A model generated the notes under the pieces. It saw nothing but the letters and a program-made list of their open reading frames with translations. It was not told the origin of the DNA and made no database searches. Positions 10,504-21,880 of a DNA stretch of 64,000 nucleotides are shown piece by piece. The translations under genes were made by a program, and so were the position numbers. Numbering within the stretch: position 1 is the stretch's first letter; every line of letters starts with the position of its first letter. The stretch spans positions 1,178,001 through 1,242,000 of the forward strand of contig OX377203.1 in the NCBI GenBank assembly GCA_947396885.1, read 5' to 3'. This DNA comes from Heligmosomoides polygyrus polygyrus (Eukaryota; Nematoda; Chromadorea; Rhabditida; Heligmosomidae).

Positions 10504-10626
10504 GAGCCATATTTATCAACCGCTTACCGACCGGTAATGGTGAAACCCCCTGATGACATTCATCAGCACCAGGTTTGGCGGTACTTTTCACCGTTACCGG
10601 CCGTACGCGGTTGATGAATCTGGCCC
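10504..10626. mobile_element. Short MITE of the CAG/CTG-target family
   Basis: A 123-bp element with ends GAGCCATATTTATCAACCGC and GCGGTTGATGAATCTGGCCC, bounded by CTG at 10501-10503 and 10627-10629. The centre folds on a GTAACGG/CCGTTAC-type palindrome. It is the shortest complete member seen here. Confidence 0.7.
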
Positions 10627-10629
10627 CTG

Positions 10630-11322
10630 GGTATCCCCGCATACCCAGGAGGATCTTCTACCTTTACCTAAAAAATAATGAGTCCGTCCTCTGAAAAACT
10701 CCTCCAACAAAAATGAACATGAACTTGGAAGATTCAGCGAACAAAACAAATCACAGCTCGGATGACGAGTGGAAGAGTCACAGATGGTGACAGGTGACAG
10801 TCCGTGAGCGGATGTGACGATGAAGCTATACTTACCATTGATATGGAAGCTAAACAAGAACTAGAATCGCATTTGAAAGCAATCTGCTCAGCGATTTTAG
10901 AAAAAAAAGCGCGCCGAAATAGAAATCTGCAACGCACATGGCTTAGTTGTTCCAAAAGGTTGGTCCTAAAACTCAGCAGCAGCGCGATCATGGCTACCAG
11001 TAATCGTTCGTGGCAGGACCCTTGCCCTTTTTTTCAGGGTTTCCTTTTAAATGAACCCAACATGGATGCTACCTATAAATAAAAATTTGGCAGCCACTAC
11101 GGAAGTCGAGCAGCACTCCCATATGTTCGGCCTTGCGTCGAAATTGGGTGCTATTCATATCGAAAGGCTCTCACCAATTTCTGCGGTAAAATCACTACTA
11201 TTATTTAGTTGACTTATTTAGTTGTCTCGTGCAAGAAATTTGTAGAGAAAACAATATACCCGAATCACACCTGCTCGCATATGAGGTTTCTTCTTTTGAT
11301 CGTCCTAATCACCCCTAGTCTG
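10630..11322. other. No gene recognised
   Basis: An open frame at 10804-11082 starts with a helical, charged stretch (EAKQELESHLKAICSAILEK) but has no family features or supporting splice sites. The rest is spacer. Confidence 0.4.
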
Positions 11323-11325
11323 CTA

Positions 11326-11455
11326 GTCCTATGTTATACTTCGGCGACGCATTGGCGACGCTGTGTTGCGCGGCCTGCTACGCACTGCGTAACAGCCCGC
11401 GTAACACTGTCGCCGACGTCGCTGACAAGAGCGTCGCCGAAGTATAGCATAGGCC
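11326..11455. mobile_element. Harbinger-like MITE, TTA on one side
   Basis: A 130-bp hairpin whose right end reads GCGTCGCCGAAGTATAGCAT, then AGGCC and TTA. The left end is its complement with a damaged terminal base, and the left target reads CTA instead of TTA. Same family as the other GGCC-ended hairpins. Confidence 0.65.
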
Positions 11456-11599
11456 TTAGATTCGTAGATTCGCAAGACCAGTATTGGTTTTTGGACTCTC
11501 GACCCTTAGTTGCTGTGATACCATGTATTTATATTTATTTGTTTGTCAATGTCTGTCTTATTTATTTGTATTTTTGCTTATTTGTTTAGACACTTCTAG

Positions 11600-11760
11600 A
11601 AGCAGGCCCGACGCTTTTCAGCGCAAACTGGACACCTTTCAAAACAAATTGGACCCTGTTTAAACCAGATTGGACACTTCCCAAAGCAAGTTGGACGCTT
11701 TTGAAATCGAACTGAACATCTAGCAAATCAACACGAACGTCTTCCGAAAGGAACTAGAGA
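11600..11760 (+). repeat. Short direct repeats of a TTGGACAC motif
   Basis: Five imperfect copies of a block of about 31 bp (CAAATTGGACRCTTTTNAAA-like) stand in tandem. The same block appears singly at 8686, 15876, 36850 and 57472, so it is a dispersed repeat with one local expansion. Confidence 0.5.
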
Positions 11761-11834
11761 CTCTCGGAGAAGGGTTAAGTAATTTTTTTTGCTATGTAGC
11801 AAGGCACTATTGTACTTTACGGACTCCAAAGGAC

Positions 11835-12612
11835 GAGGAGAGGTCGAAAAAAAACTTTTTCGACCAAACTTCGCCCAGGGGGTTATTTGGGGTGCTGATC
11901 ACGAATCTGACATCCGTTTTTGAAATTTCGGCCGATTACGGTAGGTACCCGTGAAAAGGCTGCCAAGGTTATGATCACCGATTTCGCCCAAATTTCGGCT
12001 AGGGGGGCTACTTGGGGTGCTGATCACGAATCTGGCATCCGCTTTTCGTTTTACGCTGGAGTACGGTAGGTTACGGTAGGTGCGGATGACTAAGGCTGCC
12101 AAGGTCATGATCACCGATTTCGCCCAAATTTCGGCTAGGGGGGGGGGGGGGCTATTTGGGGTGCTGATCACGAATCTGACATCCGTTTGTCACGATTCGG
12201 TCGGAGACCACCCATGACGTTAACAAGGGTGGTCCAGGCAGTGTTACCGACTTCGCTGAAACTTCGTCTAGGGGAGCGTTTTGGGGTGCTGATCACGAAT
12301 ATAACATCCGTTTTTGAAATTGAAATTGCGGCCGATTACGGTAGGTTACGGTAGTTATGGTTAACTAAGGCTGCCGAGGTCATAATCACCGATTACTTAG
12401 GGGGTTATTTAGGATGCAGATAACGAATCTGACATCCGTTTTTCGTTTTACGCTGGAGTTTGGGCGAAATCGGTGACCATTACCTTAGTCACCCGCACCT
12501 TCCGTAACCTACCGTACTCCAGCGTAAAACGAAAAACGGATGTCAGATTCGTGATCAGCACCCCAAATAACCCAACCAGACGAAGTTTCAACGAAGAAAT
12601 ATTTTTCGACCG
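11835..12612. repeat. Satellite block ending in an inversion
   Basis: Four to five tandem units of about 125-135 bp each contain TTGGGGTGCTGATCACGAAT and ATCACCGATTTCGCCC. The last unit is followed by an inverted copy (about 12470-12560), and the outer flanks (TCGAAAAA, then AACTTCG) are themselves inverted. Units differ by substitution of whole sub-blocks. One stray unit lies at about 29880-30015. Confidence 0.7.
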
Positions 12613-13685
12613 AAGTCGTGTCGGTAGAGTCGGAACTTTTAACTAGTGCCCGAACACAAACATAAGAGTTGATAGCGTATAACATAGTAAAGGAAAAAAC
12701 GCAAGCTTCTTTACTCATAGGTCGAGTTTTGAATACTAAAGGTTGAACAAAACGGCCAAATCTTCCATTCACATTACAGTTGACCAGTCTCTGTGTTCAA
12801 CAAACCCATTTCGTTATTTATTTCTTGCTAGATAACTATCGTCCGTGTTGTTCTAATTGATGTTTTGATTCTAGCATAAGATCTGCTGTTTCAGTGCATG
12901 TAGTAAACAAATATAACGCTAGACATGACCATTCAATTAGGGACCACGCCTTAATACTGAACCACTGCAGTCCGCCGTCTACACGTTCCTGCATAGAGAC
13001 GCGCTATCCCCTCACATTTCTTCACGTACGGAGAGGGTCCGCCTTATCTTATTTTTTGACTGGATCATTTGAAAATGAGCATTTTGAAACTTTTATTGCT
13101 CTTCGTTTGTCGCATTATGTTTGCTGTTTGTTTTTGCGAATGAATTTTATGAATTTTATACAACTTTTCGTCGTAGTTATCAGTACTTATGCTACTGATG
13201 TTGCTATTTTTTCCAACGTGTGTAATGATATGAGGCAGTTCACTACTATTACTGCCCTCCATTTGCCAGAAATGTATTACAAATAAATTTTTTATATTCA
13301 CTGGAAGTCACACCATAGTTCTACTGAATGCCAACGCCTCACTTTTGATGCCGACATAAATTTTCAATAAATTTAGTTAACTTCATTTAAAAGAACTCGA
13401 CATAATATTATGTTCTGCTATGCTTTCATTTTTTTGGGAAATATTTTCCTAGTCCTTTGCTCCGAGTGTTCTGAATAATCTGCAAAGACATTTCTTCCAT
13501 TATTTTGCAGTTCATAGTGTTACCCATGGTGGCTCACGATTTCGTTGATGTTGTTTCTTTTAAGCTAAGCATTGTATTTGATTGTCATTAGGTTCTTCTT
13601 GTTTGGTTGGTTTCTATGGCGCACTTTAGGTGCAGCAATAAATAAACAAATAAATAAATATTACGCTGTTCCATAATTTTCTGAG
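12613..13685. other. No gene recognised
   Basis: AT-rich spacer. Open frames at 12894-13301 on both strands mirror one another and lack features. A (AAAT)n stretch is at 13640-13660. Confidence 0.45.
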
Positions 13686-13689
13686 CTAT

Positions 13690-14470
13690 CGTACCATTTT
13701 TATGAAAATTTATTACAACAAGATGATGACAAAGAGTAGTCAATCGACATATTCTCCATCTGTGGCCACAACTTTTCTCCAAGAAGCTCCAGAGGCAGAA
13801 AGTTGATTGCATTCTCCCAGAAAGAAGCTGGCCTGCTGTCAATCCATTGGTCGATTGCGCACTGAGTTTTTTGACGGGAGCGAGCATCGTTTGTTCATGA
13901 AAAAGTGAAGAAGAGCAAGGCTTCTGAACGCTCCATAATGTCACGGGCTGACATCTGATGAATACACAGGATGAGCCACAATTTCGATAGACTCCTTCCT
14001 CGTCGTTCCTGTGTTCCTTTCGCTCGATGCGGTCGTGCGTTATATAATAATACGCGAATAGTGCCGAATCCCGCGTATTTCTCAAGCGGCTTACGCTTCA
14101 TTCCCAGCATATCTTCAATGAAAAAGTCTGCTGTAATCTTCTGTCCATCCGGTAAAAGAGAGTAGTGCATGACTCCAGTCCGATCGATCTTCCAGTACGC
14201 TTCTTGTCCGTAGTGCTGTACATTCCCGTCTGGAAACAATTGAATCAAGTTTTGCACGTTGACATCCAGCAGGCATCTGGACCTAACAAAGCAACGATAG
14301 TTTTGTGAGCAGCGGACGCAGACGGTCCAGAAAGAAAGTGATGAAGAAGCAAGCCGCGATTTCGGCAGTCGGCAATTTCTTTTTCGAGAAATTGCCAAAG
14401 TCCGGGTAGAAGGGCGATAGAGGTAATCGATATGCTATTGCAAAATATATTTAAATCGCCTTGTTGTACC
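13690..14470 (-). pseudogene. Decayed mariner-like transposase
   Basis: On the minus strand, separate frames carry pieces that follow the order of a mariner transposase. These are a segment MHYSLLPDGQKITADFF upstream of NARPHRAKG, which matches the second catalytic block but reads YNARPH where DNARPH is expected, and a C-terminal stretch LELLGEKLWPQMENMSIDY. The first aspartate block is not recognisable and the frame changes at least twice, so the gene is dead. The TIRs could not be located. It is a different lineage from the intact element at 7193-8467. Confidence 0.5.
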
Positions 14471-14920
14471 AAAAGAACATCCCGTCCGGATCCTATATAA
14501 AGAAGTCGTAACGCGCCAAACAGTCATGGTTCAAATAGCCCAGAAAATTATGGGCATCCTGATACGTTTCTGTTGATAGGCGGTGATATAGCCGACGTTG
14601 TACGTTCACATGTTTAAGACCATGCTGATATTCCTTCAGATGTCGTGGTGGTGCTAAAATTATTGATGATGGAGCAAAGTTATAGTTTTTCTATAGTCCC
14701 CTCCCTTGCATGACTCTTTTGTCCATTTTGAGCAGTTTACGCTCACAGCTTTGTTTATTCAGTTTTCTCTTACTGTCATGCATCTTTTTTCACTTCTATG
14801 CACATGGGTATCCATCTTATATCAGATACCGACTCTGCCTTATTTTTTGACCGATCTTTTGAGTTGAAGCACTTTACGGATAGTATTTCTCATAGTTTGT
14901 CAGATAACTTTTGTCGTTTG
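14471..14920. other. No gene recognised
   Basis: AT-rich spacer. Part of it (GATACGTTTCTGTTGATAGG, 14562-14581) is repeated at 15520-15545, showing a dispersed repeat split by the RTE insertion between them. Confidence 0.45.
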
Positions 14921-14925
14921 CCTTT

Positions 14926-15347
14926 ACTTACTAAGTTTGACACTTTGATGGTCCTTTTGTCGGCTGGAGGTCTTTTCAGCGGGGACCACAACTCTTCCGG
15001 ACTGCTCGATCTCTGGCAGCTTGCATCCAGCGAGGCAGACTCCGCTCTCTGAAAGATCTTGAGAATGAGTCTGCCCATCGAGTTGGCGGTCGTCCCAGTG
15101 GTCTCTTATGGTCTCTCGGGAGCCATTCTGTGACACGGAGACTCCATCTATCGTCCTTTCGTCGAAGCAGGTGTCCGGCCCAGCGATATTTGGACTTCTT
15201 CATGTACTGCAGCGGATTTGCTAAATGCGACTTCTCCCTTAGCTTCGTAGGCCTTCTTGCCATTGCAGACGAAGGCTTGTCCTCAGAAGACATCTCTCCA
15301 ATGCACGATGTGTGGTTTGCATTGCTCCGGCGATTGTCTTGCGATTG
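14926..15347 (-). pseudogene. RTE LINE 3' fragment
   Basis: The minus-strand translation matches the C-terminus of the LINE protein at 40692-42263 almost residue for residue, including YRWAGHLLRRKDDRWSLRVT and RPLGRPPTRWADSF, ending KSCGPR. The fragment is cut at 15347, the position equivalent to about 41897 in the longer copy, as expected of 5' truncation. It is a dead copy. Confidence 0.85.
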
Positions 15348-16129
15348 AAAAATATAAAATTCGTTTACCTTTCCTTTACAAACGAATTTTATACAACTTT
15401 GCACTGCTATCAGCTGCAATCATATAGCGGGTGTTGTTATATCCCTTTTTTAATGTGCGTATTGATGTGAGGAAGTTCACAACTATTACTGCTCTCCATT
15501 TGTCACAAATGAATTTCTTATACGTTTCTGTTGTTATAGGCAGTGATACAGCCGATGTTGCCACTTGCACATGTTTAAAAGCATGTTGTTATTCCTTCAG
15601 CTGTCGTTCTGTCGCTAAAATTATTGGCTATGCAGCAATGTTATAGTTCTTCTCTGCTCTCTTCGCTTGTGTGACTCTCTGTTGTCCACTTTTACCACAT
15701 GTTTTGTTTATTCGTTTTTGTTTCTTTTGTTACTGTCCATGTCGTTTCTTCATTTTGACTTTCATGCACAATTATTCCTGGAATAAATATCTAACAGTGT
15801 CACTCCAGGGCGGACCTCCACTATATATGTGCCAGCTTTCGTTCATGCCATTTTTCCTCAGACTGACACTTTTCACGTCAAATTGGACACTCTTCTAAAC
15901 ACCTCTGATGCTTCGTGCTTGGAAACATATGCAACATATGCACAACGACCCCTACTTTATGTTTCCCCGTCCTCAGAATTGCTTTAATTGTACCCAAAGA
16001 AGGGGAGTGTGGTGGAAAAACACGGTGAAGTGAAACAAACCTGCAACAAATTCGATATGTGTTTATAAACGTTGAATGACACAGCACACTAACCTTACAT
16101 TATATATAACACTGAATTCATTTACAGCG
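15348..16129. other. No gene recognised
   Basis: AT-rich spacer with a copy of the CGTCAAATTGGACACTCTTC block at 15876-15895. Several overlapping open frames lack features. Confidence 0.45.
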
Positions 16130-16131
16130 TC

Positions 16132-16685
16132 GTAGCGGGGATGGTGCGTATCTAGATTTGATATTATTCAAATGTGGATTCAATCCCAAAGGGGGGGGGG
16201 CACTCCGTAATCACTTGTAAATCACTCCTATTTGAGGATAAACACAAACAGCATAACACATAAACGAGCTTACCTGATGCCCTCCCTAGGAAATAGCGGG
16301 TGGAATATTGAAAAAATTATTATAAAAGTATGAAGAGGCTCCGCCCGTAATCCCCGATTAAATTCCCGCGCTATCGAATGCGTGCGCGTCGACTCGTTCA
16401 CCGTGGGCGACACCTAGAGACGACCCGGGACCTACTTTTTGCTTATTACGAGCAGCGCTACCGCAGCCTCTTCTTAGTTTTATAACGAAATGTTTTTTTA
16501 ATATTTCAGCGTCTGGATCGGATATTTTCAAGGGAGGGGACCTGGTAAGGTAAGGTCGTTCATGTGTTATGTTGCATGCTATATGTACTTATGGGTAACT
16601 AGGATTTACAAGTGATTATGGAGTGCCCTCTTCTTGGGATTGAACCTAAATTTGTATATACGGTGCACCACCGACTGGGATTGCA
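16132..16685. repeat. Foldback element with 125-bp arms
   Basis: The left arm (about 16135-16260, including GCACTCCGTAATCACTTGTA) returns in reverse complement at about 16545-16680 (TACAAGTGATTATGGAGTGC). The middle holds a GC-rich stretch and no recognisable gene. It resembles a non-autonomous transposon with long inverted ends. Confidence 0.6.
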
Positions 16686-16689
16686 CCTG

Positions 16690-17215
16690 CCTTTTTTAAC
16701 CTCATTGTTCTTATCCGCATGGAGATTTCTTGCCTCATGTGATCGACAGTGTTCGATATAAGGCTACAATCATCTGTGACGTCGTTCAGGATGCAGCCCC
16801 CTCCAACTAAGACTGCTTCTTCACTTCATACCTTTGCTCCTTGTTAAACGCACACAAGCAAAAAAAAATGCGGACGAGTTGTCACGGTACGAGAGCGCCC
16901 TCCAACACGCCATTCGTTGGGGGACCAACGGAAGCGCAAATTTCAAAATTCAAATTCGAGACGTTTTCTCTTAGTTTGATGTCTACTTTAGTGTCGGTTG
17001 TTGTTTCTTTGTGTTTCATGCTGTCCAGGCTCCCCGCAAACAGCGACTATTCCGAGGGGGTGCACTTGAAAACTCTCGAACGATGAGCGGTTTTTATTAC
17101 TAGGGCTTTTTCTCTTAGTTTGATGTCTATTTTAGTGTCGATTGTTGTTTCTTTTGTGTTTTAGGCTGTTTTTAATTCTCTTTTCAGGCGCTCAACAACG
17201 ACTATTCCAAGGGAA
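16690..17215. other. Spacer with a duplicated block
   Basis: TTTTCTCTTAGTTTGATGTC at 16963-16982 is repeated at 17108-17127, followed by shared GTCG-TTGTTTCTTT. This is a local direct duplication of about 145 bp period. No gene. Confidence 0.5.
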
Positions 17216-17219
17216 TACA

Positions 17220-18030
17220 CTTGGAAAACAGGATCTATCCTAGTCGGCGGGGTGGGGGGCGTGTGGAGGGAGGACACATAACTAAAAAGTATGCTAAAAA
17301 ATGAGTTGAGACTTACCGAACGGCTCCTAGAGAATGAGGTAAGATCTAAAAGAAACAGAAAACGAACGGACAAACACAAAAAAATTAAATCGCCGCGGTT
17401 TTACAACCGTCTCGGTGCGGAAAGAACGACACAATGAAGGCATGCCGCGTTATGACCGCCCGCCGCCTGACATGTTATAGTCAGGATCTAACATGGTGAG
17501 GAGACTCGCCGATACACTCACAACGGGAAAAAACCCGCCCGAGTTGTCCGGTGCGCAACGCCCACAGCCGCGCGATTCAAACCTGCGGTTTTTCTTAGCC
17601 ATGGAGCGCTATTACTACAGGCTCTATACCTTGGAGCCAGGGATGAGTGACATTAACGACGCTCTATGGGATTTTCTGCCCATCAGAGCCGCCCCCCCCC
17701 CCCCCCGCGACTCTCTTTGCGCCGGACAAGCACGCAAATGTCACTAGCTGCAGCGGCTGATTAGCAGAGGGGTAGGCAACTGCGCGGTCCTGTAACGATT
17801 TCCCTGAATTTCACTCCGAAACTATGGTGGACAACTCGGACTCCTTTTTTCGGTTGTAAGTTTATCAAACATTGGTGGGTAGGGCACATAACTTCGCCTT
17901 CTTACAACCGCGGCGAAAACAAATGTAGTTTTTTCACTTTTTGCTCCGTGAATTCTTCTAGTTTAGGTCCCATGTTGTTCTCTAGGACCCGCTCGGTAAG
18001 TATCAAGTGGATTTGTTACATACTTTCTAT
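17220..18030. mobile_element. TIR-element relative with inverted interior
   Basis: It starts with the GGATCTATCCTAGTC terminus (17240) seen in the 4671-5750 element. The blocks ACTTACCGAACGGCTCCTAG (17311) and TAGGACCCGCTCGGTAAGTA (17983) face each other, as do the GCCGCGGTTTTACAACC and GGTTGTAAG blocks. A rearranged or nested copy of the same family; its right border is not certain. Confidence 0.45.
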
Positions 18031-18133
18031 GAAAACCGTTTTCTAGATCATTTCTTTGGACAAAACCGTGTCTCACTACTAATTCTGCCCCTAGAGAGTG
18101 CAATTAACTCACAATAAACGATATTCTTTGAAG

Positions 18134-18570
18134 GGGCAGCTGTCTGTCTGGTCTTGACGACTGCATCACACCTTATTTATGGCCGAATACACCAGTAGTG
18201 TGGCAGAAACCATACGAGTCGCTAAGAAACAAAGGAATAGCCAGTTTACTCGGCCAAAAAAGCAACGAATATTCCACAAGCAGTACAGAAAGTGTTCATG
18301 CATCGGTATTTCACAATATGTACACGACTTCTTTAGGTTGTCAGCTCAACAAAAGCCTCAGCTATGCGAACAAGCAGCTTTCAAACGGGAAACACAACGG
18401 AGAATGAAAACAAACGCGAAGGAACTGAACGGGGTGCGCAGAAGACGGAGGCCGCGATGACGGTTGTGAATGGCGCAGTCGATTCGCCTTGGAGCGCGCT
18501 TTTGCCAAATGCAGTCGGCGCCAATGTCTGTCTCTTATTACGTAATTTTAGAATACAATCAAGTAGGTGA
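18134..18570 (+). CDS. Candidate exon, product unknown
   Basis: One frame from about 18134 reads continuously to TGA at 18410 and has the look of a serine- and asparagine-rich protein segment (TPVVWQKPYESLRNKGIASL, then KSNEYSTSSTESVHASVF and LNKSLSYANKQLSNGKHN). A GGTATTTCAC site at 18303 could be a donor. Downstream frames at 18470-18727 and 18663-18980 also look weakly coding, and TGCCAATGTGGTAAGAGTGG (18751-18770) contains a good donor. No family is recognised and exon borders are not fixed. It could be part of a multi-exon gene or chance. Confidence 0.25.
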
Positions 18571-19138
18571 AGGTTATTATGCGCTGGTTGAGACCTGGCA
18601 TGGATCCCTGCATTCGAGACTAAGTGTGGCTTCTAAACAATACGCACCACATATAGACAGAGGTGAGATACATAAGGATAAGACGCATGAAAACAAAGAC
18701 ATACAAACACTGCAAAGAAGAAGGTGAGGCAGCAGTAGATCGGATAGATTGCCAATGTGGTAAGAGTGGAAATTCGAAAAGCACCAGCACCCACAGTAGC
18801 CGTTCTGCGCGTAAATTGAACGGTTTTAGTGCCCAGTGCAGAACTTTCAGGTTTTCGGCTGTTTCTGATGGGATGTTCCCTGGTTGGGTGTTAGGAAATG
18901 TTGCGTACGTAATAGGCACAAATCAACAACAAATTAGAGGCGCTTTTGGGTTAGGAGCTCTGGAATTGTTAGAGTGTTAGTAGGGGTGGATTTAGGGCAC
19001 ATTTCACCAGAAACAGCTACTGAATTTTAAAGAAAAAATAGTGATGCGTGGTGCACTATCTCGAATTTCCATCCTATGATTCAATAAATTCTGAATAAGG
19101 TTGCACTGAAGAATCGAAAATCTGAAGGACGATGCGTA

Positions 19139-19281
19139 CAAGTCGCTAATGTGGCCTACACGGGATCAGACCATAGGCCGAATCGCGCTTCACCAAGAAG
19201 GGCGTGCACGGTCGGTGCTCTGATTGACTTTGGTTGGCCTGAGAATTCCCGTCCCTCCATGTAGGCCACATTCACGACTTG
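19139..19281. mobile_element. MITE with CAAGTCG ends, TA target
   Basis: A 143-bp hairpin with end CAAGTCGCTAATGTGGCCTA, whose complement is at the other end, flanked by TA on both sides. Relatives lie at 22386-22550 and 23250-23401. More distant relatives with GTCGCGAATGTGGCCAGC ends are at 35.1-36.1 kb and 42.8-43.0 kb. Confidence 0.65.
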
Positions 19282-19420
19282 TACCGGACGATCCTATTCC
19301 GTGATTTGGTCCGATCAAACCTAACTGTACACGAATAGAACTGCTAAGTACAAAGCAGCAAATCCCATTCAAACGATTTGGAGAGCATTACCGGAGACGC
19401 CTCACCGACTTTTCGACTTA

Positions 19421-19553
19421 GGTTCCGTTTATACTTCGACGCAAAACGACGCGACGCCACGTATAGTGGCCATATTGATTGAGCGACGCGATCGATCAAT
19501 TTTGCCACTTCACATGCCGTCGCGTCGCTCAGCGTCGGAAGTATAAACGGGTC
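19421..19553. mobile_element. Harbinger-like MITE, first of a touching pair
   Basis: A 133-bp hairpin with ends GGTTCCGTTTATACTTCGAC and GGAAGTATAAACGGGTC, flanked by TTA at 19418-19420 and 19554-19556. The right-hand TTA is also the left target of the next element. Confidence 0.8.
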
Positions 19554-19556
19554 TTA

Positions 19557-19690
19557 GGCCCCGCTTATACTTCGCCGCGGCGCGACGCGATGGCCACGCA
19601 ATGAGGCCAAATTGATCGATCGCGTCGCACAATCAATATGGCCAATATACGTGGCGTCGCGTCGCGCCGCGACGAAGTATAAACGGGGCC
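19557..19690. mobile_element. Harbinger-like MITE, second of a touching pair
   Basis: A 134-bp hairpin with ends GGCCCCGCTTATACTTCGCC and GACGAAGTATAAACGGGGCC, flanked by TTA at 19554-19556 and 19691-19693. The interior is nearly identical to the copy at 36905-37038. Confidence 0.85.
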
Positions 19691-19693
19691 TTA

Positions 19694-20150
19694 GACGACG
19701 TCGATGCGACAGCCTTCGCTTCTATTCTCTTGCGGTTGTCGCCCCAAACCGTCGAAGGATCATCATTACAACAACGATTAGACTGAGAACGGCATTACCT
19801 GACGAGGTTACGGTACAACACAACATATAACGAACAAATCTCACTAATAAGAAGTCTAGGAATCGAAGCTAGAAGAACTAGAGTTGAGCCTGAGTGCTCG
19901 GCTGAAGCAGCTTATAGATAGCGTTTCTGACGAGGTTAGAGGTTATTCGTGAAGGCGTCCGAGACCGATTGTCCGCATCCGCGCACGATGTCGATTGTGA
20001 TATGCGTTATTGCATGCACGAGTTGACCGCAAAACCGCAACAGGAACGCGATATTTTCGTGAACGTTCTCGAGCAGCTCGTTGATAGCAGCCTCGCACTG
20101 AAAAATTGGCAAATTACTCAACCTACATATTATGGAAATGACAATATTTT
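19694..20150. other. No gene recognised
   Basis: A minus-strand open frame at 19936-20121 and a plus-strand frame at 19969-20250 overlap; neither shows a known motif. The segment between 19920 and 20110 has coding-like composition (NVLEQLVDSSLALKNWQ) but no confirmed splice sites. Confidence 0.35.
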
Positions 20151-20157
20151 AATCTGT

Positions 20158-21745
20158 CCGTTTGTCTGTTCGTGCCTCCGCGCAAAATTACTTTCACAAC
20201 TGTCTATTCGATATCATCAGTCTCTGCTCAGCTTCAATGGCTTAAAATAAGAATCTCGGCAATAATGTTGACGGAAGACAGGCCTAACAAAGAGGAAACG
20301 GTATCGATTGAACAATGCATGTCGATATCGATATTTGTGAGAGTTGAGCGCGCAGCTTGGCTCCGTCCCGAAGTCAATGCTGATCGATCGATACTGCTCA
20401 GTCGATTCATCCTGGTCAGTTATTGAGAAGCCCGCAAGGCGCCGGCAATATGCGCACCATCCCTATGCAAACTAAATAAACCTGGGACGAAAATTTGATT
20501 TTATTGATCGGTATTGATTAGTTGATGGATCTTGCCTACTTGTTCTAAAGTACGTTCAAATACAAGCACAATGATCACATTAGAATTCTAATCGTATTCA
20601 CGCATTTCCAACCCGGATGTGAAGTGACAAGAGAACCGTAGAGTGGGCGAAAGTCGATAGCATTGACTTTCGATTGATCGATAGATTTTCATTGATCGAC
20701 CGGTCTTGTCTACGTTTTGTGTAGCACAATCTGCAGTTATCGTTTTCGCGCCGATCGATATTGATAGGTTGATTGCTTCTGTTTACGCGCACGTGGCCAT
20801 TAATTTTGCGCGGACGGAAGCTGACCCAGACGGACACACGGACGCATAAATTTTCTAATGTGATCGTATTCATGTAAGTCCATCTCGGATAGTGGTGTGC
20901 TCAGAAAGGGTTCAACGGTGACAAGAGAACTGTAGAGAGGCCGAAAATCAATAGCGTTGACCAGTTTCGGTAGATCGATAGATCTTAGGCGATCGATCGG
21001 TTTTGTGTCGTTTTGTGTAGCACAGTCAGTACCATCATGTTCGCACCAATCGATATTGATAGGCTGAACAGCTCCATTGAGGCGATAGGCGTCCACGGCC
21101 ATTAATTTTGCGCGGAGGAACCAGATGCAGACGGACAAACGGACGCATGGATTTTCTAATGTGATCGTATTCACGTAAGTCCATCTCGGATAGTGGTGTA
21201 GTCAGAAAGGGTTCAGCAGTGACAAGAGAATTGTAGAGTGGCCGAAAATCAATAGCGTTGACCAGTTTCGGTAGATCGATAGATCTTAGGCGATCGATCG
21301 GTTTTGTGTCGTTTTGTGTAGCACAGTCAGTACCATCATGTTCGCACCAATCGATATTGATAGGCTGAACAGCTCCATTGAGGCGATAGGCGTCCACGGC
21401 TATTAATTTTGCGCGGAGGAACCAGATGCAGACGGACAAACGGACGCATGGATTTTCTAATGTGATCGTATTCACGTAAGTCCATCTCGGATAGTGGTGT
21501 AGTCAGAAAGGGTTCAGCAGTGACAAGAGAATTGTAGAGAGGCCGAAAGTCAATAGCGTTGACCAGTTTCGATAGATCGATAGATTTTGGGCGATCGATT
21601 TATTTTGTGTACGCTTTTTGTAGCACAGTCAGTACCATCGTGTTCGCACCAATCGATATTGATAGGTTGAATAGTTCTATTTACGCGTCCATGGCCATTA
21701 ATTTTGCGCGCACGGAGGCAGACACGGGCGGACAAACGGTCGCAC
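20158..21745. repeat. 301-bp tandem array with inverted cap
   Basis: About four tandem units run from roughly 20580 to 21745. Matching points at 20873, 21174 and 21475 give a period of exactly 301 bp. Each unit contains CCATCTCGGATAGTGGTGT, several ATCGAT motifs and CATTAATTTTGCGCGGA. At 20158-20205 the GTTTGTCTGTTCGTGCCTCC end lies in the opposite orientation, so the array looks like an expanded foldback. The units generate repeated spurious open frames. Single relatives lie at 38320-39180 and 50046-50290. Confidence 0.8.
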
Positions 21746-21756
21746 TAATTTTCTGG

Positions 21757-21880
21757 AGCCAGGTAGGACCCGAACCTGCTCCATTGTGGGATTCGTTGCT
21801 AAAATATTGGCCGCTACACCATGACGAGACGGTGCTGATGGGCCTACCAGGTATGCATCACCAGGTGCACACCCGCTAGA
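21757..21880 (-). repeat. Weak tRNA-like segment
   Basis: On the minus strand TGGTGTAGCGG and GGTTCGGGTCC have the spacing order of pol III A and B boxes. Their wide separation and poor arm pairing make this a SINE head or chance. Confidence 0.3.

Noticed and set aside
13065..13301. Membrane-like open frames on both strands
   Set aside because: Mirror frames of an AT-rich spacer; no supporting signal.
20598..21735. Open frames beginning MNTITLEN repeated every 301 bp
   Set aside because: Products of the tandem array. They start within the repeat, shift with its mutations and have no family features.
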